Positions 15,416 through 15,926 of a DNA stretch of 15,926 nucleotides are shown piece by piece. Source of the DNA: Candidatus Altimarinota bacterium (GTDB lineage Bacteria > Patescibacteriota > Gracilibacteria > Absconditabacterales > Absconditicoccaceae); the NCBI GenBank assembly GCA_015489035.1, contig WFMP01000262.1, positions 1 to 15,926 on the forward strand, read 5' to 3'. Position numbers and translations under genes: made by a program. Under the pieces are notes generated by a model, which worked only from the letters and a program-made list of their open reading frames with translations, was not told where the DNA came from and did not search any database. The stretch's first letter is position 1; each line of letters begins with the position of its first letter.

Positions 15416-15826
15416 TTATGATTTTTTAACTCAGTATTTTGATCTTCATTTACCTCTTCCTTCTACAGGATTAGCATCATATACTCATCTTACGATCTTG
15501 TATTTAACTCATGGAAGATCTTTTGTTCTACCTCATCTTACAAGTACAACACTATGTTCTTGTAAAGTATGTTTTTCTCAAGGAATATAAGCAACTACTT
15601 CATTTCCGTTAGATAATCTAACTTTAGCAATTTTTCTTTGAGCAGAGTTTGGCTTCTTTGGTGAAGCAACAGTAACTTTTACACAAACACCTTTTTTGAA
15701 AGGAGAAGGTATATTTACAACCTTATCATTTTTCAATGTGTTTAATTTAATTCCTAAGGCAGGAGCTTTAGATTTTTTAATCTTTCTCTTTCTACCGTTC
15801 TTAACAAGCTGATTGATTGTAGGCAT
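15416..15826 (-). CDS. rpsL: 30S ribosomal protein uS12
   Basis: 136 aa. MPTINQLVKNGRKRKIKKSK, KKPNSAQRKIAKVRLSNGNE and QEHSVVLVRGGRTKDLPGVK are the near-invariant uS12 blocks, the last with UGA-encoded glycines at RGGR and LPG. The conserved Lys residues whose mutation gives streptomycin resistance are in the wild-type form (KKPNSA; RTKDLPG). uS12 acts in decoding at the A site. Six glycines are UGA. It is the first gene of the minus-strand ribosomal operon. Confidence 0.97.
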
Positions 15827-15861
15827 TAGTATTCTATCAATAAATAAAAAACAGCTGGAAC

Positions 15862-15889
15862 TTTATACATATTTTGTGATATAAATCAA
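15862..15889 (-). promoter_or_regulatory. promoter candidate for the rpsL operon
   Basis: On the minus strand TTGATT (15889-15884), a 16-nt spacer and TATAAA (15867-15862) lie 35 nt before the rpsL ATG. The spacing equals that of the other candidates here. The rest of the window to 15926 shows no gene I can support. Confidence 0.5.
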
Positions 15890-15926
15890 GGAAAGATATT
15901 TTTAATTCATTATTTTTTTATTATGT

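Noticed and set aside
150..15826. UGA as tryptophan (code 4), as selenocysteine, or genes decayed to pseudogenes
   Set aside because: UGA aligns with glycine in invariant motifs, UGG supplies Trp, no SECIS-like need exists at so many sites, and a glycine-type UCA tRNA is present.
1..15926. CRISPR arrays, insertion sequences, prophage or other mobile elements
   Set aside because: I saw no spaced direct repeats, transposase or integrase motifs; the tRNAs are intact and without flanking duplications that I could see.

Overview
The window is an AT-rich piece of a bacterial chromosome that only makes sense if UGA is read as glycine (translation table 25). That points to Gracilibacteria (BD1-5) or Absconditabacteria (SR1) of the CPR/Patescibacteria; the sequence alone does not separate the two. 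In-frame UGA falls at invariant glycines of well-known proteins: the P-loop of Tmk, the RIGGAVYQIP motif of uS7, the GGRTKDLPG motif of uS12 and the SPTG motif of GluRS. UGG still encodes tryptophan. The window also carries the decoding tRNA, a tRNA-Gly with a UCA anticodon at 1749-1822. I annotated 30 genes by ending frames only at UAA (25) and UAG (5).

Layout, plus strand. 2-76 is a possible gene tail. 150-1562 is a secreted/7-TM membrane protein resembling the 7TM_transglut family. 1671-2398 is a tRNA cluster (Lys-UUU, Gly-UCA, Tyr, Ala, Arg, Glu) holding a 67-aa membrane protein with ten UGA codons. 2421-3626 is infC-rpmI-rplT followed by tRNA-Leu. 3723-8573 is a long ribosomal run: a bS21-like gene, rplU, infA, rpmJ, rpsM, rpsK, rpsD, rpoA, rplQ, rplM, rpsI, closed by a terminator. 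8648-9587 is a shortened tsaB-like gene and a MazG-like gene, closed by a terminator. 9663-11710 is gltX, a small ribbon-helix-helix-like protein and a truncated HIT protein, again with a terminator.

Layout, minus strand, read from the right end. A promoter candidate precedes rpsL (uS12), rpsG (uS7), two unrecognised small basic proteins (72 and 48 aa), rplS (bL19) and rplY (bL25), then a terminator. A second unit is tmk plus a ZIP-family transporter, which converges on the HIT gene.

Most of the window serves translation and transcription: ribosomal proteins, IF-1, IF-3, RNA polymerase alpha, GluRS, a t6A factor and seven tRNAs. No gene has a convincing Shine-Dalgarno sequence, many gaps inside operons are 23-29 nt of A/T, and none of the tRNAs encodes its CCA end. 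There is no gene-free stretch longer than 300 bases. The most notable items are the UCA tRNA and its UGA-rich neighbour, a structured 110-nt rpsL-rpsG gap that may be an S7 autoregulatory site, and the two orphan basic proteins inside the ribosomal operon.
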